A DNA stretch of 5,590 bases, from the NCBI GenBank assembly GCA_905215225.1, contig CAJMPM010000112.1:1-5590 (forward strand), written 5' to 3'. A program made the position numbers and the translations under genes. Positions 1-5,590 of the stretch are shown here, piece by piece (position 1 is the first letter of the stretch; each line of letters begins with the position of its first letter). The DNA is from an uncultured bacterium (lineage in GTDB: Bacteria > Actinomycetota > Coriobacteriia > Coriobacteriales > Coriobacteriaceae). The notes under the pieces are model-generated. The model searched no databases, had not been told where the DNA came from, and saw nothing but the letters and a program-made list of their open reading frames with translations.

Positions 1-361
1 CCGTGGAGAAAAACGCGAAGCGCTCGCCGTCGTCAAAGAAGCCGTACGGATAGTCGCGCGCAAAGTAGTGCTCGTTGTCCACGAACATATAGGTGACGCC
101 GTCGTGCTCGAGCTTCTCCAGCCCGCAGTACTCGTTGCGCCAGCCCAGGCTCACGTAAAAGTCGGAGAAGTGCTCCATCTGCGCCTTGTACTCGTCCTTG
201 ATGGTGGCGTACTTGGGCACCATCACGATGACTTCGGCGCCGGCGCGCACAAGCGCCGCAGGCAGCGAGCCCGCCACGTCGCCCAGGCCACCGGTCTTCA
301 CAAACGGCGCGCACTCGGCCGAGGCAAACACTATCTGCATCTTTTTGCTGGAATCAGCCAT
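1..361 (-). CDS. glgA: Glycogen synthase (ADP-glucose type), N-terminal part, cut by window edge
   Basis: This is the start of a GT5-family glycogen synthase, which transfers glucose from ADP-glucose to the non-reducing end of alpha-1,4-glucan in the cytoplasm. The first 120 residues are visible. They begin with MADSSKKMQIVFASAECAPF and continue into the family hallmark KTGGLGDVAGSLP (residues 22-34), whose Lys22 corresponds to the ADP-glucose-binding lysine of the family. The conserved segment YPYGFFDDGERFAFF follows at 104-118. The frame is open to position 1, so about three quarters of a usual 470-490 residue protein lies outside. I chose the ATG at 361-359 because a GGGAG ribosome-binding site (367-371) sits 5 nt upstream. 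An in-frame ATG at 373-371 would add MGDN but overlaps that site and has no good site of its own. It follows glgD by 90 nt, with a strong inverted repeat between them. Identity is near certain from the N-terminal motif; completeness cannot be judged. Confidence 0.95.
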   Translation of the reverse strand, partial: MADSSKKMQIVFASAECAPFVKTGGLGDVAGSLPAALVRAGAEVIVMVPKYATIKDEYKAQMEHFSDFYVSLGWRNEYCGLEKLEHDGVTYMFVDNEHYFARDYPYGFFDDGERFAFFST

Positions 362-366
362 ATTGT

Positions 367-371
367 CTCCC
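367..371 (-). promoter_or_regulatory. Ribosome-binding site deciding the glgA start
   Basis: GGGAG on the minus strand lies 5 nt before the ATG at 361-359. It argues against the in-frame ATG at 373-371, which overlaps it, and against the internal ATG at 340-338, which has only an A-rich stretch upstream. Confidence 0.7.
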
Positions 372-384
372 ATGTTGCAATTCG

Positions 385-420
385 AGAATAGCCGCCTGGC
401 GCTAACCGGGCGGCTATTCT
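385..420 (-). terminator. Perfect 12-bp inverted repeat between glgD and glgA; possible terminator or attenuator
   Basis: Arms AGAATAGCCGCC (385-396) and GGCGGCTATTCT (409-420) are exact reverse complements around a 12-nt loop. The GC core flanked by an A/T-rich base resembles a weak bidirectional intrinsic terminator. However, what follows in the direction of transcription (TCGAATTGC) is not a clean T-run, so termination may be partial. It ends about 13 nt before the glgA ribosome-binding site, so it could instead affect glgA translation, mRNA processing or stability. A poor promoter-like pair overlaps it (TTGGCA at 444-449; TAACAT at 423-428, 15-nt spacing), and I do not annotate that as a promoter. 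The inverted repeat is certain; its role is inference. Confidence 0.45.
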
Positions 421-451
421 ACATGTTACGAGCGATGTTGCGGTGCCAACG

Positions 452-1579
452 TTAACGTACGATGGTGGTATCGGAAGTTAACGGAGCCTTGCCCAGCACC
501 AGGATGTTCTCGGGCGTGCCGCGAAGCTCGGTGTTGGTGGGAACCACGTTGTTCTTGTCCAGGATGGCGTTCTCGACGCGGGCGCCGCTCTTGATGATGC
601 AGCTCTGGTTGATGATCGAGTTGGTCACCGAGGCGCCCTCCTCGACCACGACGCCGCGCGACAGGATCGAGTTGCGCACGGTGCCCTTAATGATGCAGCC
701 GGCCGAGATGATCGAGTTGCAGGCGTGGCTGCCGGTCGCATAGCGCGAAGGCGGCACGTCGTGAGCCTTGGTCAGGATCGGGCGCTCGGGGTCAAAGAGC
801 TGGTCGGCCACGGTCTGGTCGAGCAGGTCCATGCTGCGGCGATACAGCGACTTCTCGCTAAACACGCCCACGACCTCGCCCTTGTACTCGTAGCTGCACA
901 CGTCGATGTTGCCAAAGTCGCCCTGGAGTGCCTCGAGCAGGTCCAGATAGTCGGCGGCCTGGTAGTGGTCGATGATCTCGAGCAGCGTCTCGCGGTTGAC
1001 GATGCAGCAGTCCATAGAGGCGTTGTCGCCGTACACGACGCCGGCGCTCACGCCCGTCAGGCGGCCGTTCTCGTTGATCTGCAGCTTGGTCTCGTCATCG
1101 ACGTTGCGCGTGGCCTTGCAGTACACCACGGTCATCTGGGCACCGGAGTTCTCGTGCGCGTCGATGATGGTGTTGAGGTCCATGTTAAAGATAATGTTGG
1201 TGCCCATCATCACAACATAGGGCTTGTCCGAGCGCTGGAACAGCGTCTTGTTGGAGATGATGTCGCGCAGCAGGAAGCGCATGCCGCCCTTGGTGGTGCC
1301 ATACGCGTTGCCGGGCACCATGAACAGGCCGCCCTTCTTGCGGTCCAGGCCCCAGTCCTTGCCCGAACCCACGTGGTCGATCAGCGAGCGGTAATTGCCC
1401 GGCATGACGACGCCGACGGTCTTAATGCCGGCATTCATCATGTTGGACAGCGGGAAGTCGATCAGGCGGTAGCGGCCCAAAAACGGAACGGACGCGATGG
1501 GGCGGTCCTTGAGCAGCACGCTGCCGTAAGTCGAAGAGTAGTTAGCGGTGATATAACCGATGGCCTTGCGATTGATCAT
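452..1579 (-). CDS. glgD: GlgD, GlgC-like subunit of glucose-1-phosphate adenylyltransferase (probably regulatory)
   Basis: This 375-residue protein is a paralogue of GlgC that in Firmicutes pairs with GlgC and raises its activity (established for Bacillus-type GlgCD). The N-terminal nucleotidyltransferase-like part carries DRPIASVPFLGRYRLIDFPL (25-44). The C-terminal part has hexapeptide-repeat left-handed beta-helix segments (about 289-345, e.g. NSIISAGCIIKGTVRNSIL). Catalytic features of GlgC are missing. There is no GGQGSRL loop near the N-terminus, the catalytic SGDH is MGTN (125-128, Asp replaced by Asn), and there is no FTEKP or FWKDVGT motif. I therefore infer a non-catalytic or weakly active partner. 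I chose the ATG at 1579-1577, giving MINRKAIGYI, which matches how GlgD proteins begin. The longer frame from 1618 would add 13 unrelated residues inside glgC. With this start, glgD begins 4 nt after the glgC stop, indicating co-translation. Confidence 0.93.
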   Translation of the reverse strand: MINRKAIGYITANYSSTYGSVLLKDRPIASVPFLGRYRLIDFPLSNMMNAGIKTVGVVMPGNYRSLIDHVGSGKDWGLDRKKGGLFMVPGNAYGTTKGGMRFLLRDIISNKTLFQRSDKPYVVMMGTNIIFNMDLNTIIDAHENSGAQMTVVYCKATRNVDDETKLQINENGRLTGVSAGVVYGDNASMDCCIVNRETLLEIIDHYQAADYLDLLEALQGDFGNIDVCSYEYKGEVVGVFSEKSLYRRSMDLLDQTVADQLFDPERPILTKAHDVPPSRYATGSHACNSIISAGCIIKGTVRNSILSRGVVVEEGASVTNSIINQSCIIKSGARVENAILDKNNVVPTNTELRGTPENILVLGKAPLTSDTTIVR

Positions 1580-1583
1580 CGGA

Positions 1584-2732
1584 TCATTCCCCCTTCCCGA
1601 TAACGACGTCATTTCCAACGACGGCCGTATCCTTGGTGGTATCGACAGAGCCGAGCTTCACGCCCTCTTCGACCGTGGAGTTCTCGCCCAAAATAGCGCG
1701 GCAGATGTGCGCGCCGCTCTTAACGTGCGCACCCGGCAGCAGCACGGAGTCCTCGACCACGGCGCGCTCCTCGATGATGACATCGGTCGAAAGGATCGAG
1801 TGGCGAGCGGTGCCGTAGATCTTGCAGCCGTTGGAGACCAGGCAGTCGTCCAGGCGGCCGTCCGGGCCAATGTAGTGCGGCGGACGCGTGGTGATGTTGG
1901 ACATGATGGGGAAGTGCTTGTCGAACAGATCGAACTCGGGGTTGTTGCCCAGCAGGTCCATCGAGGTCTCGTGGAAGCTGGCGATGGTGCCGACGTCCTT
2001 CCAAAAGCCGTGGAACTCGTAGCTGTACAGGCGCTTGCCCTCGCCGAGCAGCTTGGGGATGATGTCCTTGCCAAAGTCGTGGCTCGAGCGCTGGTCCAGA
2101 GCGTCCTCCTCGAGTGCTTCGATCAGCACGTCGGCCGAGAAGATGTAGATGCCCATGGACGCGAGGTTCGAATCGGGCTTATCGGGCTTCTCGGTGAACT
2201 TGGTGATGCGGCCGTCCTCGGGGTCGGTGGTCAGGATGCCAAAGCGGCTGGCCTCCTCCCACGGCACGGGCATAACGCTCACCGTGAGGTCGGCGTTGTT
2301 CTCAATGTGCGTCATGAGCATCTTGCGGTAGTCCATGCGATACAGGTGATCGCCCGAAAGAATCAGGACGTACTTGGGGTCGTTGGCCTTGATGTAGTCG
2401 AGGTTCTGCGTAATGGCGTCGGCCGTGCCCGCATACCAGGCGCCACCGGTCTGCGTCTCGTACGGCGGCAGGATCGACACGCCGCCGTCGCGGCTGTCCA
2501 GATCCCAAGCCTCGCCGGAGCCCACGTAGGCATGCAGCAGGTAGGGGCGATACTGCGTCAGAACGCCCACCGTGTCGATGCCCGAGTTGGAGCAGTTGGA
2601 GAGCGAAAAGTCGATAATGCGGAACTTGCCACCAAAGCTAACCGCCGGCTTAGCGATCTTTTGGGTGAGTGCCCCCAATCGGCTGCCCTGTCCTCCTGCG
2701 AGGAGCATCGCGATGCATTCTTTCTTACTCAT
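1584..2732 (-). CDS. glgC: Glucose-1-phosphate adenylyltransferase (ADP-glucose pyrophosphorylase), catalytic subunit
   Basis: This 382-residue enzyme makes ADP-glucose and pyrophosphate from ATP and glucose-1-phosphate, the committed step of bacterial glycogen synthesis. The nucleotide-binding loop LLAGGQGSRLG is at residues 10-20, followed by KPAVSFGGKFRIIDF (28-42) and the GTADAI segment (102-107). SGDHLYRMDY (126-135) carries the catalytic Asp128. The glucose-1-phosphate site FTEKP (179-183) and the metal-site motif FWKDVGT (243-249, Asp246) are intact. Hexapeptide repeats of a left-handed beta-helix form the C-terminus from about 290. Length fits the Gram-positive family (about 380), shorter than the roughly 430-residue enterobacterial enzyme. 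The start has an AGAAGGAG ribosome-binding site (2739-2746) with 6-nt spacing. It lies 108 nt after glgP and 4 nt before glgD. All catalytic residues I can place are present, so this should be the active half of a GlgCD enzyme. Allosteric effectors cannot be read from the sequence. Confidence 0.97.
   Translation of the reverse strand: MSKKECIAMLLAGGQGSRLGALTQKIAKPAVSFGGKFRIIDFSLSNCSNSGIDTVGVLTQYRPYLLHAYVGSGEAWDLDSRDGGVSILPPYETQTGGAWYAGTADAITQNLDYIKANDPKYVLILSGDHLYRMDYRKMLMTHIENNADLTVSVMPVPWEEASRFGILTTDPEDGRITKFTEKPDKPDSNLASMGIYIFSADVLIEALEEDALDQRSSHDFGKDIIPKLLGEGKRLYSYEFHGFWKDVGTIASFHETSMDLLGNNPEFDLFDKHFPIMSNITTRPPHYIGPDGRLDDCLVSNGCKIYGTARHSILSTDVIIEERAVVEDSVLLPGAHVKSGAHICRAILGENSTVEEGVKLGSVDTTKDTAVVGNDVVIGKGE
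1589..1598 (-). promoter_or_regulatory. Ribosome-binding site for glgD inside the end of glgC
   Basis: The purine stretch GGGAAGGGGG lies 9 nt before the ATG at 1579-1577 and overlaps the last codons of glgC (Gly-Lys-Gly-Glu). With the glgC TGA at 1586-1584, this places glgD initiation within the reach of ribosomes finishing glgC. It is the main reason for preferring the 1579 start over 1618. Confidence 0.65.
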
Positions 2733-2772
2733 CGATTTCTCCTTCTGTCATCGATGTTCCTAAACCCATTAG

Positions 2773-2803
2773 CGACGGGCGCGGCGCTCGGTCGCGCCCG
2801 TCG
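2773..2803 (-). other. Strong 11-bp RNA hairpin between glgP and glgC
   Basis: CGACGGGCGCG (2773-2783) and CGCGCCCGTCG (2793-2803) are exact reverse complements with a 9-nt loop, giving a very GC-rich stem. Downstream in the transcribed direction the sequence is CTAATGGGTTTAGG, without a T-run, so a classical intrinsic terminator is unlikely. A smaller ATGCC/GGCAT stem (2808-2822) precedes it. Stems of this kind in intergenic regions often stabilise the 3' end of upstream mRNA or mark processing sites. Here that would let glgP be expressed at a different level from glgC-glgD. The structure is seen directly; the role is inferred. Confidence 0.55.
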
Positions 2804-2840
2804 AGTAATGCCGTGCTGGCATAGGGGAGCTCGCGCGCCT

Positions 2841-5267
2841 TTACGCGTGCCAGATCTCGTCGCGGTACTCGCGAATGGTGCGGTCGCTCGAGAACCAGCC
2901 GCTCGAGGCGGTGTTGAGCAGGGCCTTGCGGTTCCAGGTCTCCTGGTCGCCGTAGCTGCCGGTGAGCTTCTCCCAGGCATCCACGTAGCTGCGGAAGTCT
3001 GCCATGACCAGGTCGGGGTCGTTGTTATTCATGAGCTCGTTGTAGATGCTCTCGAAGTTGCCCGAAAGACCCGCAAAGGTGTTGTCCTTAAGCTCGTCCA
3101 TCACGCGGCCCAGACGGTCGCGATCGTTGTTGAGCGTATCCCACGCAAAGTAGCTGTTCGATGCCCAGAGCTGCTCGACCTCGGGAGCGGTCAGGCCAAA
3201 GATGGCCTCGTTCTCGCGGCCGGCCAGGTCGGCGATCTCTATGTTCGCGCCGTCGAGGGTTCCCAGCGTAATGGCGCCGTTCATCATGAGCTTCATGTTG
3301 GACGTGCCCGAGGCCTCCTTGCCGGCCGTGGAGATCTGCTCCGAGATCTCGGCGGCAGGGTAGATGAGTTGGGCGTTGCTCACGCGGAAGTTGGGGATAA
3401 AGCAGACCTTCATGACCTCGTTGACGCGCGGGTCGTTGTTGATGACCTCGGCCACCGAGTTGATCAGGCGGATAGTCTCCTTGGCAAAGGTGTAGCTCGA
3501 GGCCGCCTTGCCGCTAAAGATGAAAGTCGTCGGCGTCACGTGGAAGTTGGGATCGGCGATGCGACGGTTGTAGATGTCCATCACCTTCATGATGTTCATG
3601 AGCTGGCGCTTGTAGGCGCGGAAGCGCTTTACCTGAACATCGAAGACGGTGTTGGGGTCGATGACCAGACCGGTCTCGGCCTTAACGTAGGCGGCCAGGC
3701 GCTCCTTGTTGGCGCGCTTGGAGGCACCCACGGCCTTCAGGAACTCGGCGTCGTCCTTAAACTCCTTGAGCTTCTCCAGCTCAAAGGCGTCCTTGAGCCA
3801 GCCGTCGCCAATGGCCTCGGTCACGAGCTTGGCGTAGGTGGGGTTGGCCTCGGCAAAGCAGCGGCGGTGCGAGATGCCGTTGGTCTTGTTGTTGAACTTC
3901 TCGGGCGTCAGGGCATAGAAGTCCTTGAGCACGATGTTCTTGATGATGTCGGAGTGGATCTTTGCCACGCCGTTGACGCTGTGGCTGCAGATCACGGACA
4001 GGTTGGCCATGCGAATCTCGCCGTCCCACAGGATGGCGGTCTGGCGCAAACGCTCCTGCCAGCCCTCCTGCGTGGTGTCGAACGACTCATGCCAACGACG
4101 GCTGATCTCGTCGATGATCTGGTACACACGGGGGAGGAGCTTGGAGAACGTGCCGATGGGCCACTTCTCTAGAGCCTCGGGCAGGATGGTGTGGTTGATG
4201 TAGCTCACGACCTGCGTCACGATGTTCCAGGCGTCGTCCCACTCGAGCCTCTTCTCGTCAATGAGGATACGCATGAGCTCGGGGCCGCACATGGCGGGGT
4301 GCGTGTCGTTGGTATGGATGGCAACAAACTGTGGCAGCAGCTCCCAGTTCTCGCCGTGCTCCTTCTCAAAGGTGTCGAGCAGGCTGTAGATGCCGGCCGA
4401 GACAAACAGGTACTCCTGCTTCAGGCGCAGCAGACGGCCGTGCTCGCCGGCGTCGTTGGGGTAGAGGATGGCGCTGATCGCCTCGGCCTCGGCGCGCTCG
4501 GCGTCGGCCAGGGCATAGTCGCCGCGGTTGAAGGCCTCAAGGTCAAAGTGCTCCTCGACCGGCTCGGCAGCCCAGACGCGCAGCTTGTTGACGGTCTCGC
4601 CGGCATAGCCCACAACGGGGATGTCGTAGGGGACAGCCAGGATGTCCTGCGTGTCCACCGTGCGGTAGAACGTGCGGCCGTTCTCCTCAAAGCCCTCAAC
4701 ATGGCCACCAAACTTGATGGTCACGGCCTTGTCCTGACGGCGGACCTCCCAGGGATAGCCGTGGGTGAGCCACTCGTCGGTGGCCTCGACCTGGCTGCCG
4801 TTGACGATCTCCTGCTTAAACAGGCCGTAGCGGTAGCGCATGCCGTTGCCGTAGCCGGCAATGCCCTCGGCTGCCATGGAATCCAGGAAGCATGCTGCCA
4901 GACGGCCCAGGCCACCGTTGCCCAGTGCCGGATCGGGCTCCTGGTTCTCGATGACGGACAGGTCGAAGCCCATGTCGTCGAGCGCCTCGGCGACCATGTC
5001 GCGCACGCCAAAGTTGAGCAGGTAGTTGTCGAGCAGGCGGCCGATCAAAAACTCGATCGAGAAGTAGTACACGCGCTTCTTGCCCTCGGCGGCCGCACGG
5101 GCGTCGCTCTTGGTGGCAACGGTGCGTGCCTTCTCGGCCACGAGCTTGGCCAGGGCGTTAAAGCGGTCCAGATCGCTGGCGGCCTCGACGCTCTTGCCGC
5201 TGATGCTCATGACGGCATCGCGATAGAGCTCGGTAAACTCCTGCTTGTTGTCGAAGATCTTATTCAT
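2841..5267 (-). CDS. glgP: Glycogen/alpha-glucan phosphorylase (GT35)
   Basis: This 808-residue PLP-dependent enzyme releases glucose-1-phosphate from alpha-1,4-glucan ends using inorganic phosphate. Family landmarks appear in order: IEFLIGRLLDN (71-81), ALGNGGLGRLAACFLDS (114-130), NDTHPA (320-325), INHTILPEALEKW (357-369, with the active-site His359) and the KTNG segment (461-464). These are followed by VKRFRAYKRQLMN (546-558) and EASGTSNMKLMMNG (651-664), which carries the PLP Schiff-base Lys659. The chain is full length and ends IWHA, as phosphorylases commonly end near IWH. Phosphate-site residues Lys547, Arg548 and Lys553 are retained, but the usual KR-x-HEY-KRQ reads KR-F-RAY-KRQ, and KTNG is followed by ISHRRC rather than the common ITPRRW. 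The ATG at 5267 has an AAAGGAA ribosome-binding site (5271-5277), 3 nt from the start. It lies first in the glgP-C-D-A order. Whether it prefers glycogen or maltodextrin cannot be decided from sequence. Confidence 0.97.
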   Translation of the reverse strand: MNKIFDNKQEFTELYRDAVMSISGKSVEAASDLDRFNALAKLVAEKARTVATKSDARAAAEGKKRVYYFSIEFLIGRLLDNYLLNFGVRDMVAEALDDMGFDLSVIENQEPDPALGNGGLGRLAACFLDSMAAEGIAGYGNGMRYRYGLFKQEIVNGSQVEATDEWLTHGYPWEVRRQDKAVTIKFGGHVEGFEENGRTFYRTVDTQDILAVPYDIPVVGYAGETVNKLRVWAAEPVEEHFDLEAFNRGDYALADAERAEAEAISAILYPNDAGEHGRLLRLKQEYLFVSAGIYSLLDTFEKEHGENWELLPQFVAIHTNDTHPAMCGPELMRILIDEKRLEWDDAWNIVTQVVSYINHTILPEALEKWPIGTFSKLLPRVYQIIDEISRRWHESFDTTQEGWQERLRQTAILWDGEIRMANLSVICSHSVNGVAKIHSDIIKNIVLKDFYALTPEKFNNKTNGISHRRCFAEANPTYAKLVTEAIGDGWLKDAFELEKLKEFKDDAEFLKAVGASKRANKERLAAYVKAETGLVIDPNTVFDVQVKRFRAYKRQLMNIMKVMDIYNRRIADPNFHVTPTTFIFSGKAASSYTFAKETIRLINSVAEVINNDPRVNEVMKVCFIPNFRVSNAQLIYPAAEISEQISTAGKEASGTSNMKLMMNGAITLGTLDGANIEIADLAGRENEAIFGLTAPEVEQLWASNSYFAWDTLNNDRDRLGRVMDELKDNTFAGLSGNFESIYNELMNNNDPDLVMADFRSYVDAWEKLTGSYGDQETWNRKALLNTASSGWFSSDRTIREYRDEIWHA

Positions 5268-5280
5268 ACGTTCCTTTCCC

Positions 5281-5299
5281 CCGGGGATGTTTCTCCCGG
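5281..5299 (-). repeat. Short inverted repeat in the glgP leader
   Basis: CCGGG (5281-5285) and CCCGG (5295-5299) can form a 5-bp stem with a 9-nt loop, ending 3 nt upstream of the AAAGGAA ribosome-binding site of glgP. Stems this short in GC-rich DNA arise by chance, so any role in translation control is speculative. Confidence 0.25.
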
Positions 5300-5315
5300 A
5301 ACGGTTATGACTTGT

Positions 5316-5321
5316 ATCCTA
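5316..5321 (-). promoter_or_regulatory. Candidate -10 element for glgP
   Basis: TAGGAT matches the -10 consensus at four of six bases, including the key first A and last T, and would start a leader of roughly 40 nt before glgP. The hexamer at 17-nt spacing (CAATTA) is not a -35 match. If this is a promoter it would have to rely on an activator or on other contacts. Nothing better is visible in the 94-nt gap. Confidence 0.22.
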
Positions 5322-5336
5322 CGCCCCGGCGGGGCG
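5322..5336 (-). repeat. GC-rich palindrome upstream of glgP
   Basis: CGCCCCGCCGGGGCG is a perfect inverted repeat apart from its central base (7-bp arms). It directly abuts the candidate -10 element. As RNA it would form a tight hairpin after the Lys/Ala-rich gene, but no T-run follows (TAGGATACAAG), so it is not a convincing intrinsic terminator. It could be a weak transcription stop or a protein-binding site. Confidence 0.4.
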
Positions 5337-5349
5337 GGTAATTGCAGTG

Positions 5350-5371
5350 GTAACGCTTTTGTTACGCTTTC
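5350..5371. promoter_or_regulatory. 11-bp tandem repeat, possible regulator-binding site upstream of glgP
   Basis: GTAACGCTTTT (5350-5360) is followed at once by GTTACGCTTTC (5361-5371), 9 of 11 positions identical, so the copies lie about one helical turn apart. The second copy overlaps the stop codon of the upstream gene (5364-5362). The same bases also form the GTAAC/GTTAC inverted repeat (5350-5365). The segment TGGTAACGCTTTTG (5348-5361) fits 7 of the 10 specified positions of the LacI/CcpA-type cre pattern TGWNANCGNTNWCA. A sugar-responsive LacI-family regulator is a reasonable guess only. Confidence 0.3.
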
Positions 5372-5590
5372 TTGACAGGAGCCTTAACAGCAGCTGCCTT
5401 GGCCTTGTGAGCAGTCTTTTTGGTGGCTGCCTTCTTGGCCGTGCTGGACTTGGCCGAAGCCTTGGCAGCGGGCTTGGCAGCCTTCGCCTTTGCCGGAGCC
5501 TTCTTGGCGGCCGCGGCCTTGGGCTTCACCAAGGACGCACGCTTGCGCGTCGCCTTTTTGGGCTCCTCGACCACGGGCGGCTTATAACTG
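5362..5590 (-). CDS. Lys/Ala-rich C-terminal tail of an unidentified protein, N-terminus outside the window
   Basis: The frame is open to the window edge and ends at the TAA at 5364-5362. A GTG at 5574 could start a 70-residue protein, but in-frame codons upstream read SYKPP without a stop and no ribosome-binding site precedes the GTG. I therefore read it as the end of a larger protein. About two thirds of the last 70 residues are Lys or Ala, in histone-H1-like patterns such as AAAAKKAPAKAKAAKPAAK, with no acidic residues after the first few. Such tails occur on actinobacterial HU/Hlp nucleoid proteins and on various polyanion-binding proteins. The preceding residues do not look like an HU core, though too little is visible to exclude it. 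It could also be the tail of a glucan enzyme given the neighbourhood, but nothing in the sequence proves that. Function unknown; likely nucleic-acid or polyanion binding by composition. Confidence 0.7.
   Translation of the reverse strand, partial: SYKPPVVEEPKKATRKRASLVKPKAAAAKKAPAKAKAAKPAAKASAKSSTAKKAATKKTAHKAKAAAVKAPVKKA

Noticed and set aside
449..458. 10-bp palindrome ACGTTAACGT over the glgD stop codon
   Set aside because: Several 10-bp palindromes are expected by chance in a window of this size, and it is not repeated at the other junctions.
725..1603. 292-codon open frame on the plus strand
   Set aside because: Antisense to glgD, with no recognisable motif and shadow-like composition.
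1580..1618. Longer glgD start at 1618
   Set aside because: It adds 13 residues unlike any GlgD N-terminus and overlaps glgC; the ATG at 1579 has a purine-rich ribosome site and yields the expected MINRK-type start.
1560..4172. 870-codon open frame on the plus strand
   Set aside because: It lies wholly antisense to glgC and glgP, whose motifs are intact. Its translation is low-complexity Val/Leu/Ala/Asp/His-rich with no recognisable domain, typical of a shadow frame in GC-rich coding DNA.
4191..5375. 394-codon open frame on the plus strand
   Set aside because: Antisense to the first half of glgP, with the same shadow composition and no domain; the minus-strand phosphorylase is unmistakable.
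5362..5574. Stand-alone 70-residue basic protein starting at the GTG at 5574
   Set aside because: No ribosome-binding site precedes this GTG and the frame stays open to the window edge, so a tail of a longer protein is more likely.

Overview
The window carries a glycogen-metabolism cluster, all on the minus strand, from what looks like a high-GC, Gram-positive-type bacterium. Transcription runs from high to low coordinates: end of a Lys/Ala-rich coding region (5590-5362), glycogen phosphorylase glgP (5267-2841), glucose-1-phosphate adenylyltransferase glgC (2732-1584), its paralogous partner glgD (1579-452), and the first 120 codons of glycogen synthase glgA (361 to the window edge). The combination of high GC, a Firmicutes-style GlgC/GlgD pair and a histone-H1-like Lys/Ala tail suggests a Coriobacteriia member such as Collinsella or a relative. 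That assignment is inference; no rRNA or other taxonomic marker is present.

Together the genes cover turnover of one polymer. GlgC makes ADP-glucose from glucose-1-phosphate and ATP, GlgD probably modulates GlgC in a mixed tetramer, GlgA transfers glucose from ADP-glucose to the growing alpha-1,4 chain, and GlgP releases glucose-1-phosphate by phosphorolysis. No branching or debranching enzyme is recognisable in the window. The Lys/Ala-rich tail upstream belongs to a protein whose main domain lies outside.

glgC and glgD are separated by only 4 nt and are almost certainly translationally linked. The other junctions are longer (94 nt before glgP, 108 nt before glgC, 90 nt before glgA). Each holds an inverted repeat: a GC-rich 15-nt palindrome, a perfect 11-bp stem and a perfect 12-bp stem respectively. 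The glgP upstream gap also contains an 11-bp imperfect tandem repeat with a LacI/CcpA-operator-like CG core. These may tune the relative output of breakdown and synthesis genes. There is no gene-free stretch over 110 bases.

I see no mobile element, CRISPR array, RNA gene or previously undescribed system. The large open frames on the plus strand (for example 1560-4172) are antisense shadows of the real genes. The points worth a second look are the catalytic losses in GlgD, unusual substitutions near the GlgP active site, the Lys/Ala-rich tail and the intergenic inverted repeats.
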